From Circinella minor (lineage: Eukaryota > Mucoromycota > Mucoromycetes > Mucorales > Lichtheimiaceae): a stretch of 64,000 nt of DNA. The position numbers were made by a program, and so were the translations under genes. The notes under the pieces were generated by a model. The model was not told the DNA's origin and made no database searches. It saw only the letters and a program-made list of their open reading frames with translations. The stretch covers positions 186,001-250,000 of the forward strand of contig JAEPRB010000024.1 of NCBI GenBank assembly GCA_016758965.1, written 5' to 3'. Shown in pieces: positions 22,901 to 38,540 of this stretch (positions within the stretch are counted from its first letter, which is position 1; the number at the start of each line of letters is the position of its first letter).

Positions 22901-23596
22901 GACCCATCGTTCAAGTAAAATAGTGTCTACCCCATTTGTATCAATTTTATTGAGACGTGATCGATCATCTGCCAGTACCAATATTTGACCGTGCGTTAAT
23001 TGAGAGACATCCAAAACTATATCAAGCATAAGAGGTGGTGGTTCTTCATTGACAGATTGTATTGATAATGCACGCCAATATTTTAATTCTTCGCGTAAAA
23101 AATCAACATCTTGAGTTGCAATATTGAACTAGAAAAAAAAAGAACGTGTTAAATAATATTTCTTCTAATCAAAATTTGAATTTCATTATTGATGTTATCA
23201 GCAGTATGTATAGATATTTTACCCATTTGTTAGGTTTATTACTTCTACTATTACTGCCCCCTGCTATAGTGAAGCTGCTACTGCTACTACTACTGCGCCT
23301 ATTTGTATTGCCATGTCGTTCTGGATCTAAGCGTGCCTGAACTATTATTTGGGCCGTCTTTGTATAAAAATTCTATAGTAATAATAATCATAAACATTAT
23401 ACTAAATACTACTATCTAAGATGATTCAATTAAAATAATTAATTACTTGTATAATATGTTCCAACTTTGAATTGCGTGTATTGGAAGAAGAGGATGTAGA
23501 AGGACCAGTAGGAGCAACGGGCGAGGATTGATAAGAACGTGGTCCCGCTTGCATAGTATTGCTATTAGATGCGGGTTGATTGCCGGGAAAGCTCAT
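19942..23596 (-). CDS. ATG13: Autophagy-related protein 13 (HORMA domain)
   Basis: Ten exons give 941 residues: 23596-23447, 23372-23223, 23128-22890, 22783-22578, 22494-22425, 22319-22151, 22051-21733, 21640-21435, 21341-21156 and 21072-19942. The HORMA domain spans about residues 42-290 with the signatures KLEHIIQNFYTKTAQIIVQ, DTILLERWVLSLNHPLPDFP, DLPNLYKRSIVFFRALYSFV, RLLPSYSLHRRL and VVTPLGTFKLHVEYRKNCDF. The rest is long, Ser/Pro-rich and disordered, as in fungal Atg13, and ends PQRGFW. Known role: scaffold of the Atg1 kinase complex at the phagophore assembly site; TORC1 phosphorylates its disordered tail. A GGCGTT hexanucleotide array at 20139-20164 encodes a Thr-Pro repeat. No frame break was found. 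Confidence 0.95.
20139..20170. repeat. Coding GGCGTT hexanucleotide microsatellite
   Basis: About four GGCGTT units plus a degenerate GGTGTT copy lie in the last ATG13 exon and encode a Thr-Pro repeat in the disordered tail. Length variation in steps of six keeps the frame. Confidence 0.8.
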
Positions 23597-24399
23597 CGTG
23601 TATTGTATCGCATAATAATCGTAACACCGTTCTTTTTATTGTTATTATTGTTATTATTATTATTATAATTGAATTGTCTTTAAAATATATTTTTTAGTTA
23701 AATGAGATGAAAATAATATAATAAGCAAAGGGACAATAACAGCAAAAGAGTAAAGAAAAAAAAAGGAAGGAAGGAATCAAAGAAAGAGTGAAATAAAAAT
23801 AAGAAGAATAGATAGCAGTAGCAGTTTTTGAGTTGAAAAGGAAATATATATATTAAAAATATGAGATAGCAAAGAAAAGGGTGATAATACAGTTTATAAT
23901 TATTGAGCCAAAAACTGTGTGTGTATTATTTCCAACGGAGTAACACGTCTTGTAGCTGTTGTATCCTAGGTATTTTGTTTCGTTAATGAGAGAAAAGCAA
24001 CTGCGCTTTTATCTATTTTTTAAGGTTCTTCACTCCCACACATGTTTTGCGCCATCTATTTATTTTCTTCTTTGAGATGTAATATACTCATACAGCCTGT
24101 CATATTTTAACTCTTTTTTTTTATATTATTTATCCAACAGGTATAATTACTATTAGAGTGCTATATATTGTCTAGATCACATATCTCTATTTATATTTAT
24201 ATCATATTTATATACACAATGTACAGTACTGTCATTTATTATAGACGATAAAAAAAGCAAAAATATTTTCAACGTATCAATATTATATTATTTAACTTTT
24301 TTTGGTAGTACAAAAATACAGGCGTTTAACAAAAGCAAAACTATTTAAATCCAGCTTCACGCGGGAAACAAACGAGAACCAAGAACTAGTGTCATGCCA
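23597..24399. other. ATG13 upstream region
   Basis: This is AT-rich sequence with TTA/TTG microsatellite-like text just upstream of ATG13 (23635-23670) and no coding pattern. It must contain the ATG13 promoter. Confidence 0.4.
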
Positions 24400-24938
24400 A
24401 CAATGTCTCCATGTGGGGAGCAAAGGAAGATAGGGATTTACAACGGGAGAAAAGGAGAATCGGTGTATTCGTAGAAGATAAAGATTTTGGTAATCCAGAA
24501 ACCGCCATGTTGAATCCTTCAACTTCACGACGATTAAATGTACTCGACTGTGCAGGACAGAGTGGATTGGCGTATCTTAAGACCCCATTGACAGACTTTA
24601 GTTTGTTGTCGCGTCTAAATTTTTGATCCTTGGTGGAGCTATGATAAACCAGGCGAGTACGGCTACTTCTGTGCTCGTTGGTGTTCAGGAGCGTCCAGTT
24701 GCTTGATCAATTTGGAGTTCGCACCTCGTTTGTGTTTTTTTATTTCTACTGCTCGCTGCCCTATACGATCCAAAGAACATAACACTTCCCAATGAATTTT
24801 GAACTCGCTGACTGAATCCTAGCTTTTAGTGGTAAATGTAGCGGCGTATCTCCAGTATCCAGTCTTCTTTTCGTCGTTTTTGTTTGTCGCTTTCATTGTT
24901 TTTATTCTTTTGTTTAAATCATTCACGTCGTCTTTCAT
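24400..24938 (-). pseudogene. Degenerate relic, possibly OrfB/Fanzor (TnpB-like) C-terminus
   Basis: From an ATG at 24938 the minus strand reads KTGYWRYAATFTTK, a stop, then DSVSEFKIHWEVLCSLDRIG and an open stretch to HQRAQK. After a frame change the text becomes LKSVNGVLRYANPLCPAQSS, TFNRREVEGFNMAVSGLPK. The string VNGVLR-x2-NPLCP followed by NR-x3-GFNMA resembles the zinc-ribbon to last RuvC segment (NRD-x-NGA-x-NM) of eukaryotic TnpB-like proteins as I remember them. The local base composition is more GC-rich than its surroundings. At least one stop and one frameshift show that it is dead. The family assignment is tentative; the fragment is short and no N-terminal part is seen. Confidence 0.35.
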
Positions 24939-24976
24939 GTTTAGATGAAAAGTTAGCTGCATTTTTTTCTTGACTA

Positions 24977-25753
24977 AGGTGCATACATTTTAGAATCGAA
25001 ATTTTTATAAGTAATGTTTCAATTTTATTCTTTTAAAACACCGCCACTATACTGATTTTTATTAGGTAATGGAAAAGGGATATAAGATATTAGATGAAAG
25101 GTTATATGTTCCACTTGTTCAGTAACTCTATAGTGAGATTTTATATCATTTTAGAACTTCTAATAAATTCAATTATTTATATAGCATCCATTACTGAACA
25201 ATATAATTCAATATATCATTAACATATATTATAATAATTTCTAGGTTTTTTATATTACTAGCAGCATCCAAAAACCCATGAATGCTTTCTTGTAAAGAAT
25301 TTGAATGAATAATCACATTTTAGTTAGTACTTCTTTTCTTCAACATTTTAACTTTTAGAATCAAATTTGCCTAACATATCTTTTTTTTTTTGCTTTGTGC
25401 TCCACATCTTTTTCTTTACTCTTCCCATTTTATGACGCTATTTTTATGTATCAAATGACAATATCCATATATCCATATACGGTTAAATATATACCCGTTA
25501 TTTTACTTAGATTTGCGTGTGTTTCAACTTTGGTTCGATCATAAGATATCCCCAGCCAAAGTTGGAAATCACCCACCAACTTTGAGCCTCAAAAAAAAAA
25601 AAATTCTGTGAAAACCAAACAGACTAATCTACAAATATTGTTCTCCGTGGTTATCATTTTTGTGGGTTAGTTTTTGTTTTGGGTTTAGTTGTGTTTATTA
25701 ATAGGCCATTGAAAATAGACAGAAAAAAATTCGATTCTAAAATGTATGCACCT
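24977..25753. mobile_element. Inverted-repeat element with TA duplication (MITE-like), 777 bp
   Basis: The left end begins AGGTGCATACATTTTAGAAT and the right end is its exact inverted copy (25730-25753); the perfect repeat is 24 bp long. The element is flanked on both sides by TA (24975-24976 and 25754-25755), the target site of Tc1/mariner-type transposons. No transposase frame lies inside. The interior is AT-rich and contains a small hairpin (CAACTTTGG / CCAAAGTTG, 25527-25566). I call it a non-autonomous Tc1/mariner-type miniature element; the superfamily is inferred only from TA and terminal symmetry. Confidence 0.8.
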
Positions 25754-25755
25754 TA

Positions 25756-26158
25756 TATATTTGAGTGCTTTGGGTGATCTGATATAGCTTGTTGTTATTA
25801 TTTATGTCTCCATAGTTGCCGTTGGAGCCGATAATGACGATGAAGAAAATGGTTAATCAAACGTTTAATATATCGAATGAATTGAATAAAATAAGAGTGA
25901 AAAAAACTTAAAGTGTTTATACACAGTAGTATACAGGATATTATAAACATAGAAATAAACATGACATCGTATTGACGTCTTATCCACTTCTTATAAAGAT
26001 GATGTTACTTTATATACTGATCCCCAGGCCATCTTTTCCCATTTATTTTTTTAATCATATCTGAAGATAGCTTACTGATTTAAGAATTACAGCTTATGAC
26101 ATTAGCTCCAACAAAGTAATATTACATATTTACAAACTAGAGGAAATATTATTTAATA
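25756..26158. other. Spacer between two inverted-repeat elements
   Basis: This is AT-rich sequence without coding pattern between the 777-bp element and the fold-back element. Confidence 0.4.
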
Positions 26159-26664
26159 CAGGATTTTGCATTCATTTCCGGACGCAACCCCTAATTTTTT
26201 CGCTTATAATGTCAGTTTTTTTCGCTTATGATATGATATATTTTTCGCTTATGATACTGTATACTATATTTTTTGCGTATGATGGCGGTATTTTTCGCTT
26301 ATGATAGCATTAATTTTCGCTTATAATATGCAATATTTTTCGCTTATAATACTTATATAATTTTCTTACTTATGAGGTCTAAGAAATTCACTTGTGAAGA
26401 TTAGAGATTTATACAAATGATAGGGGGGTTTTTCGCAACTAATATCATTTTTTTTTGTATTTGCTACACCTGCTTTTATGGGATTAACCAAATATCACCT
26501 ATTATAAGCGAAAAATATTGCATATCATAAGTGAAAATTAATGCTATCATAAGCGAAAAATATATCATATCATAAGCGAAAAAAACTGACATTATAAGCG
26601 AACAAAATCACTCTTATAAGCGAACAAATTGGGGGTTGCGTCTGGATATGAATGCAAAATCCTG
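26159..26664. mobile_element. Fold-back element built from TTTTCGCTTATRAT units, 506 bp
   Basis: The ends are inverted copies starting CAGGATTTTGCATTCAT and continuing with GACGCAACCCC, flanked by TA on both sides (26157-26158 and 26665-26666). Each arm is about 180-200 bp and is made of repeated TTTTCGCTTATRAT-like units, about seven in the left arm and six in the right (inverted). The arms differ by whole units: the right arm has an extra unit near its end and the left arm has two extra internal ones. A central loop of about 120 bp joins them. The DNA could form a long hairpin. No coding sequence is present. It fits a non-autonomous TA-target element. Confidence 0.8.
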
Positions 26665-26666
26665 TA

Positions 26667-27207
26667 ATAGTAGCTTAATAAAATGTCTAACATGTAACCT
26701 ATAATAAAAGAAGTTCTTGTCCTGCAAAACAAACTATACAGCAACATTCCGAAAAAGGAAGTTAGAATGTAAACTGCCAAGGTGCAAGTTTCCCATACCC
26801 ATCAAAGAATTCATTATTGTTTCAAAAAGTATAAGATATACTGCGAAAAAAAATCATTTTCGAAAACCCTATTAAAAGCATTTTGATAAACAAAAAAAAA
26901 GCAAAAGTGTTCACTTTTTATTTATATTTTTTTTTCCTTTGGTAAAATAGATTGTGAACAAAATATAGAATACGATATTCAGATCATCGTAATGAAAAAA
27001 AAAGTGGTAAAGAAAAAAAAAGGGGGATCTGGCGGTGTCTTTTTTATGAAACAAGTGGGATGCTAAATGGTGTGTGTGTTGTGTGTATATGTATAAGTTT
27101 GGTTGTTGTTGTTGTCTGAATTGGTTGATATCAATTAAAAGAAGCGGAGAATTGAGAATGAGGAAGGGAGGATAAAAGAAAAGGGTTCTATGCAAAAGCC
27201 TTGTATT
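26667..27207. other. GFA1 3' flank
   Basis: AT-rich sequence with poly-A/poly-T tracts downstream of GFA1. A frame at 26911-27195 on the minus strand is Phe/His/Tyr-rich low-complexity text and is not called. Confidence 0.4.
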
Positions 27208-30093
<2,886 letters not shown>

Positions 30094-33000
30094 AGTTGTA
30101 GTAAAGATTGAAGCGAGAAGAAAAGGAGAAGAACCAGACCAACTGAAAATATAAGAGTCCCTTTTATAGAAGCAAAAAAAAAAGTAAAATGGGCTTGATG
30201 TGATCCAAAAAAGACAGTTCTAACCTCCGCGGAGTATAGCGTAGTTTGTGCTTCTGGATCTCTTCCGCGGACCAAAAATAGCTTTCTTATCGGGCAAATC
30301 CTAATGGCCATTTTATCCCCCCTTCGATAGCACTCCCCCCACACAAATAAAAACAAGGCAAAATTTAGATCATGGCACGCCTTGTGTAACGATGGCAATT
30401 AACGCTGGGTTTCTATTAAATTATTTGGTGCGTTATGTTCAAGATGGATTTGTGGCTAAAAGACACATATAGCATAATGGTTGGGTGTCCATGGTAACCT
30501 TTTTTCAAAGTCTGTATGCCAACGAAAAAAAAGCGGATCAATCGCTCACCCCGACTGTCAAACTGTTTCATAGCATTCAAAAGATATATACTGGGTTAAC
30601 TCAACAAAAAAGTTGTATTGTCATATAATTATATATCGTTTTTGCATTAACAATCACATTAATAATAAATGATTTAATGTACAACAAGAAGAAAAAAAGA
30701 ACAAACAAAGTTTTTTAGTCTCTATTTTCAATGCAAGTCCCGACCACACTGTTACTATTATTATTTTTTGTTCCCTTTCTTTTTTTCGGCTCTTCTACTT
30801 TATCTTATCTATCAAAACAAGTAAAAGAGAATAACACAGAATGGAAGATCATTCATTCATTCATTCATTCTTCTTCCTCTATAGTCACGAAAAAAGTAAT
30901 CAATTTTATGGTACAGAATAACATAACCAGATCATAATTCCTAAAACAATATACACGTGTGAGTGGTTCCGATGTATCGCTTTTATTATGATAAAAAAAT
31001 GATCTGTTGGGGGGGGAGGTGATGGTGCAGTTACTAGGGGAAAAGCAAGACCGCAAAATTTCTTTAACATTTCCCTAATTTCGGTGCCAAACTATAAATA
31101 ATCACTATTCTTTTTCTCGTTATTATCCCTGAGGTCAAGACAATAATCAAAGTATACATCATGGTCGCCATTCTTTTTCGTTTTTCAACTACCACTATGC
31201 CTACTCAATACTATATAATATAACTCAAAGATAAAAAAGAAATATGAAATGCTTACGATGAGATTCCTGAAGGAGAGGAATTTTCATATGCATATTCCCC
31301 AACTCCTTACTTTCAATGTTTGCATGCTGTTTGATCGATTACAATCTTGCTGTATGATATTTATGAACCTTCTCTCTCTTTGTATTCTGTTGTAAACGGC
31401 AAAGTGGGTCGGAGATCTATTTTGATATACGACAAAGAGAAAAAACTGCCTGTGCGTTTTTCTTTCATCCAACCAGCAAGAACCTCGTGCTCCTTTCTAG
31501 ACTATTATATCAACTCGTGCACCATATCATATATGAGCTGAGCATTCTCTTACAACTTTACACGCATTTCCCGATAATATTACAGATTTACTGGATTGCG
31601 TTACACGGCAGGTCGAGAAGGCATAAAAAATAATATGACGGCGTTCTATTTATTTGTTTTTTCTTTATAACGTACATGGTATTTGCATTGGGAAATTTTA
31701 TGCATATCAAAGAAAGTTTCTTCCCCCCGGAAAACAATAATAATAATATCAATAATAATAATGTTTGTGTGTGTGGCGTGATAAATAATGATAACGGTAT
31801 GATAAAAAGATAGAGTAGAGAGAGTAATTTTTTTTTTCAAATACACATTAATTATCATTTTTATTGAAAAAAAAACATGATGATGAATAGAAACGTGTAC
31901 AGATGAGCTTGTCTTTCAGTGTAACATTGTACATAAACATTTACTTCACTTAAAAAAATGTGTAGCAGGACCTGAGAACTTGTTCTTCATTGGTTGGGTT
32001 AAAAAAGAATAAAAATGAAAGAGCTGTGTATGATAGCAGGTCATACCAGATAGCTGTCACCGGAGAATCGTGAATCTATCATTTTATATATTAGCATGTA
32101 TGATATGTAAGACCAAAACCAGAAATGTGAGCATCTTTTTCAAAGGAAACATAATTTTGTCCAATATAGTGCATCATCAACGACATGATTACTGCAATAT
32201 ACATGAATATATTCCTACTTCTCGGCCTTGAATGATAAATTGATATATCAATGATAAAAAGTTAACTGCTTATACAACTTTTTATTCTTATGATATTTCC
32301 TGTGTACCATATAGAAGAACTTGACCGATGTCCCGCCATGGTGTTACAAAAAAGAAGAAACGATAATTTTGGAAATTTAGCAAAATATGGCAACTCAAGC
32401 AAATCAAGATTATATAACAGACACTTTTTTTTATTTTTGAAACATTATAATAATAGTAATGATACCATATGCTTTTTTACCTTAATCACTTGGAAAATAC
32501 AGAATCAAAACCTGCGATAAAATGAAAAAACAGCACCGTAAATATGATAAAAGAAACAATTTGTATTTGGACTGAGGCAGCACAAATCTATCTTTAACTT
32601 TTCAAGTCAAAAAGTGTTTAGCGAGGTTTCAAGTATAACTCGTTTGTTATTTTTTTTTTCTGTTCTATAATTAGCTCATAAAAAAATGCAACTTATTATT
32701 TTTAAACTATCGTTCCCGCTCCCCCTTTTTCCGAGAATTAATTTTTTTTATTGATTTACTCTATCTCTCTCCCTTTTTTAAAGAAAAAAGACTGATTTCA
32801 AATAATATAAAGTAATTAAATATTTTTGGACTTCTGTTTAATTATTTTCTGCTCTCCTTGTCAAATACAAAAGGCATTGGAAAAAAATAAAAGCTCTTTT
32901 TTTTCGCCCTTTCAAAGTACACATGGTTAGTTCATAATTCGTTACTTCTGTGTGGGATTAATTTGTCTAAGAATTACTTTTTTCTCCAATTGGTCGGGAA

Positions 33001-34043
33001 CTTGTTGAGAAACGTGACTGAAATAAAAACCAGAAAGTGTCCAGATCTATTTGGAAAGTAGATAATGTACATTATTCATTGTAATTACCGTATATATAGT
33101 ATTTAAACATCAACATTGATGGTAGTATGCTAACAGTAATTAACGTTTATGAAGGAGTTTCTTTAATTTTTTTTAATTAAAAGAAACAAAGGAAGAGCGA
33201 CGAACTTTCTTCGTTTATGACTATGAACTTTATATTGAAAACAAAACAAATCACTAAACAGCGAAAGCTCCCTAACTTAAATGTTTGGTATTTACTTGTA
33301 TGCAGCATCACCACATTTAGTATGTTTTTGTATATATTTTTGGTCAATTGATGTAAATTTATTATCTTCTTGGGGCTCATGCAATCGTACACCGACATAC
33401 GGCTTATATACAATAATCAATTCTTACTATAAATAATATAAAAATTAGTTGTTATATAAAGTTTCGAGAGTTCGATCTATATGTTTCCATGAGCTCACAA
33501 ATAATTGAACTGCAGCTGGTGCAGCTACTATAACTGGAAGAATTAATATACTGTTTTCATCGTAGATTACATAAAGAAATTGTAAATTGAAAGGACGTCA
33601 ATGGTAGGGTTTTAGATGGAAACAATTAGGAGTTCAGTTGAACAATTTCATTCATGAAATAATCAAAGAAATAAATGATGGATTGGAGACTAAAATATAT
33701 TCTGTTTTCAATTACGTATTAAAATTTTAATTTATTACTAATATGTAAAGTTGCATAGATTAAATAAAATAAAGTCGATGCAAGAAAAGTATACAAAAGC
33801 TCATCTAATCAAACATTTAAAACTGTTTTTTATTATGCAAGAAAACTTAATGCATTTATCATAATCAGAATTATCATAAATTAGCCATATGGAAATATCC
33901 AATATAGACTTAGTATAAGGATCACATGCTTGGGATCTCGAAAATAATAATAATAACAACAATAAACAAGATCATTATATTTATACAAGAAAATACCATA
34001 TTTTTATATATAAATAACCTTTTCACCAAGTAATAGCCAGGAA
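30094..34043. other. 3.9-kb gene-poor gap
   Basis: Between GFA1 and MTQ2 (both minus) I find the GFA1 upstream region and then AT-rich sequence. An ATTC tetranucleotide repeat lies at 30852-30871. Frames at 31284-31541, 32290-32520 and 33177-33413 have no domain, no good codon pattern and no splice extension. No gene is supported. Confidence 0.45.
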
Positions 34044-35086
34044 CTAAGATGATCGTTGTATTTTTAAGATATATTGTCTCTCCCTGCCGGCTCTCCGTTC
34101 CATCATGATCTCAGCCTGCATGCTATATTGAGTACACATGATGTTGACAACTTCAGTCGGTCGGTTTTCATTAATAAGTAGAAGATAAAATACACCTTGT
34201 GGTGATAATAATTGCTAATATATCAAAGCATCACATTAGACGGATAACAATAAACAAAGGGAAAAAACAAAAAAAAAACTTACTGGAACAAAAGGTAGTA
34301 ACTCATCTATCACTTGACGTCCATCAATACCACCAGCCCATGCAGCTTCAATGCCATGACTCCCTACTTCTTCTGGTGGTGTCACAACATAAGGTGGATT
34401 GAAGCATAAAATATCAATTGCTTGTGAAAATCGTGGTAATAATGACTCAACCAAAGATGTTTGAATGGATTCGATACTTAATACATTGTTATGACGACCA
34501 GTACGTTGGGTAACTTGACATGCGTCACTATTTATATCCGTAGTAAAGAATACTATTTTGAGAAGATATAAACAACAAAACAATAATAAAACTTGCTGCT
34601 GACTGCTTTTTTTGCAGCAACAGCCACATGCAATACTTTCTTTTTTTATAAACAGCATAAAGTCATAAAACAGAGTTATTGTTTGTTCAAAGATAAAAAT
34701 AACATTTACCTGCATTGCTTGCGCCAACAATCTTGGCCAACATCGTTGTTACGCATCCCGATCCCGATCTATTAATGACAACAATTAATTTAGCTTTTTT
34801 TTTTTGTCTTGTTTACAATTTCAAATTTGTTTATTTTACCCGATCTCGAGACAAAGTGTAGGTTTTTTTGCTTGAATTGCTTTTTCGTCTTGTTCAAGCG
34901 CGTCTAAAAGTAAAAACGTATCCTCTGTGATATATATGTTGAAATTGTAAACATGGATCGCACAATATAAAAATAGCAAAACGTCAAAGTACTTTATGTT
35001 GTAATATTGATTATTTTACCGGCAGGTTCATAGACTTTGTCAAAATCTCGACTGGTCAGGTGCGACAGATCGGGTGTTGGGATCAT
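34044..35086 (-). CDS. MTQ2: eRF1 glutamine N5-methyltransferase catalytic subunit (N6AMT1/HEMK2-like)
   Basis: Five exons, 35086-35020, 34903-34840, 34768-34710, 34552-34284 and 34214-34044, give 209 residues (human N6AMT1 is 214). The N-terminus MIPTPDLSHL is followed by VYEPADALEQDEKAI. The S-adenosylmethionine motif CLEIGSGSGCVTTMLAK is built across two introns. TTDINSDAC is the motif II acid region, and CFNPPYVVTP carries the catalytic NPPY (residues 115-118). AWAGGIDGR is the conserved loop after it. Known role: with Trm112 it methylates the Gln of the GGQ motif of eRF1 and thereby tunes translation termination. It is divergently arranged with the DAHP synthase, 286 bp apart. Confidence 0.94.
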
Positions 35087-35372
35087 GGCAAACGGGAGTT
35101 TTACAAGCAGCAAAAAAAAAGGGATCGCTTTATTAGAAAGGTGACTAGATTAGGGGAGGGGGTTTAAGGGCTGAGGTTTATTTTGGGGGGTTTAAGTAAA
35201 TACTGGACAATAGAGTGAGTCAGAAACATAATAGTAAATATTATTCACAATCTTTCTTTATGGACAACTTTATTTTCGATATATAAAAACAAGTATTTTT
35301 TTTTTGCATTCAGAATGTTTTTATTAAATTTATCTCTTTTTCTCTCTCTTCTTCATCTTTTTAGTTTTCATA
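35087..35372. promoter_or_regulatory. Shared divergent promoter region, MTQ2 / DAHP synthase
   Basis: Only 286 bp lie between the two start codons. The stretch has G-rich text near 35150-35190 on the MTQ2 side and CT-rich pyrimidine tracts (35334-35362) just before the DAHP synthase ATG, as often seen at fungal promoters. Confidence 0.5.
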
Positions 35373-36712
<1,340 letters not shown>

Positions 36713-36934
36713 AATATATGAAAAAAAAAATAATATTTCATTTTGTAGTAGTTAATAATAAGTAAAATGCAAAATACAAGTTTTATAATTTTTTTTTTCA
36801 AAATGAATATGTATAATATGTTGTTGGTGTTGCGTGTAAAAAATTATATGTTGAGTGTTTGTTGTTATGGGTGAAAAAGGAGGGTTATTGTTATTGCGGG
36901 AGAGAAAATGATTATATGTAGATTTTTTTAGCCA

Positions 36935-38540
36935 TTAGTTTTGGTGCGTCATGACACGTTCTAAAGAAGGCTTAACAGCTTGGATTTTTTCGATAAGAAC
37001 GTTAATTCCCAAGGGGAAAAGATCTTGTGGAGGAATAATACCGGTGGTTTCGATATTGACTAAATTAAAAAATTATTATTATTAGTATCAAATATTTTAT
37101 AAATACCCAGCCCTCTCAAATTCAACCACATTTAAAATAAACTTACAGATAAAGTGATCTCGTACTCGAGTCAATCTAACCTTCCCTTCAAATTCTTTGT
37201 GTCGCAACACTTCTCGACTGACTGTATCTTTACGTGCGTTTACAACCTTGGCAACCTTTTCTCCGTTCTCTTCAACCACATCCACAACTCCAGGAGCAAA
37301 ACATTTTTGGAAGCGGTACGCAGCATCACCAGTAATAGGCTGTAAAATTGTAATTTCAGGTAATAATCGATAAGATGCTGTTGCTACAGGTGACCATTTT
37401 GCATGTTCTTGACCAATTCCCTTATGACAATGCAATTCCATATCAATTTCTTGCCCTGGTCGAAGCTTTGCGATTAAAATATCATCTTGAACCGGGCGAA
37501 TAGGATTATCAGCGTATTTTTCACCTTGCGAACCCTTGGGTTCCCATACTAGGTCACCAGAGTATACTAAAAAGCAAAATGTCCATCAGCATTCTCTTCC
37601 TTTCTCAATCTCTCGGTTCAAATTCTATATCACTTCTTTATCCTTGTATATCCCTTACCATGGCTGTTAATATATTTCTTTTTAGGATCAGTTTCATCAG
37701 CTGCAGCGTTAGGGTTACTTTCACATTTAACTTTAAGTCTGAAGACAATCGTGTTCAAATCCGTAGGACCTTCATCGTCTATAAATATTAACAAATACTT
37801 TTTCGTTCAAAATACATTCTCTTCACATAAACATAAAATCGATTTAATGTGGTTGAACAATGAATACTTACCACCCTTAAAATGGAATAATTGTGGATCT
37901 GCAAGAATAGGGATCAAACCCAATCGATGTGCTAATACTTCGTCGTGAATGATAGATGTGTTGTTGATAACATAAACTTTTTCAATAGCCATCGTAGGGA
38001 CCTATACAAGTTTGTACCACTTCTTGATCAATAAAAAAAGTTCTATTCGTAACTATTTCTTCGTTAAACTTTACTATTTATAATAGATACCTCTGAAATC
38101 AAAATTCGACGGAAAGCATTAGCGATCGATGCATCAACGCCAACGAGATCAAATTCAATATTGTCAGGTGTTAAACGATTAACCTTAATACGAAGATTCT
38201 ATATAACATAGAATACAATCCATATTGTATATTAGAGCTGTTGTTGTCTCTTTCTATTTCTCATTTCTCAAGCAGAATCAATAACCTAAACGAACAATTA
38301 CCTTCTTAAACTCTTCAATATCCCAGGTATTAGCAATGCCAGGATATTGATGTGGATAATCACTGCCGCTGACCTGTCAAGAAAAAAAAAGAATTTCATA
38401 CAATTAGATTTCAAAAAAAAAGAATCGAGTTTTTCTGTTTCATTTAAAATTTGATAATTTACACTAAAAACGCGATCGCGTTCAACTACAACACGAGTAC
38501 GTAATAATTCGACGTTTTCAGGTAGTTGTACGCCTGGCAT
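36935..38540 (-). CDS. RPC40: DNA-directed RNA polymerases I and III subunit RPAC1 (AC40)
   Basis: Seven exons, 38540-38463, 38373-38302, 38198-38091, 38001-37872, 37778-37659, 37566-37147 and 37059-36935, give 350 residues (yeast Rpc40 is 335). The alpha-type dimerisation motif is [20 protein letters not shown] then [20 protein letters not shown], and [14 protein letters not shown] follows. The C-terminal alpha-like domain contains [20 protein letters not shown] and ends in the helix [16 protein letters not shown]. The subunit pairs with AC19 to form the assembly platform shared by Pol I and Pol III. All junctions keep frame. Confidence 0.96.

Noticed and set aside
32290..32520. 76-codon plus-strand frame
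   Set aside because: No domain, no neighbours to splice to, lies in AT-rich gap.
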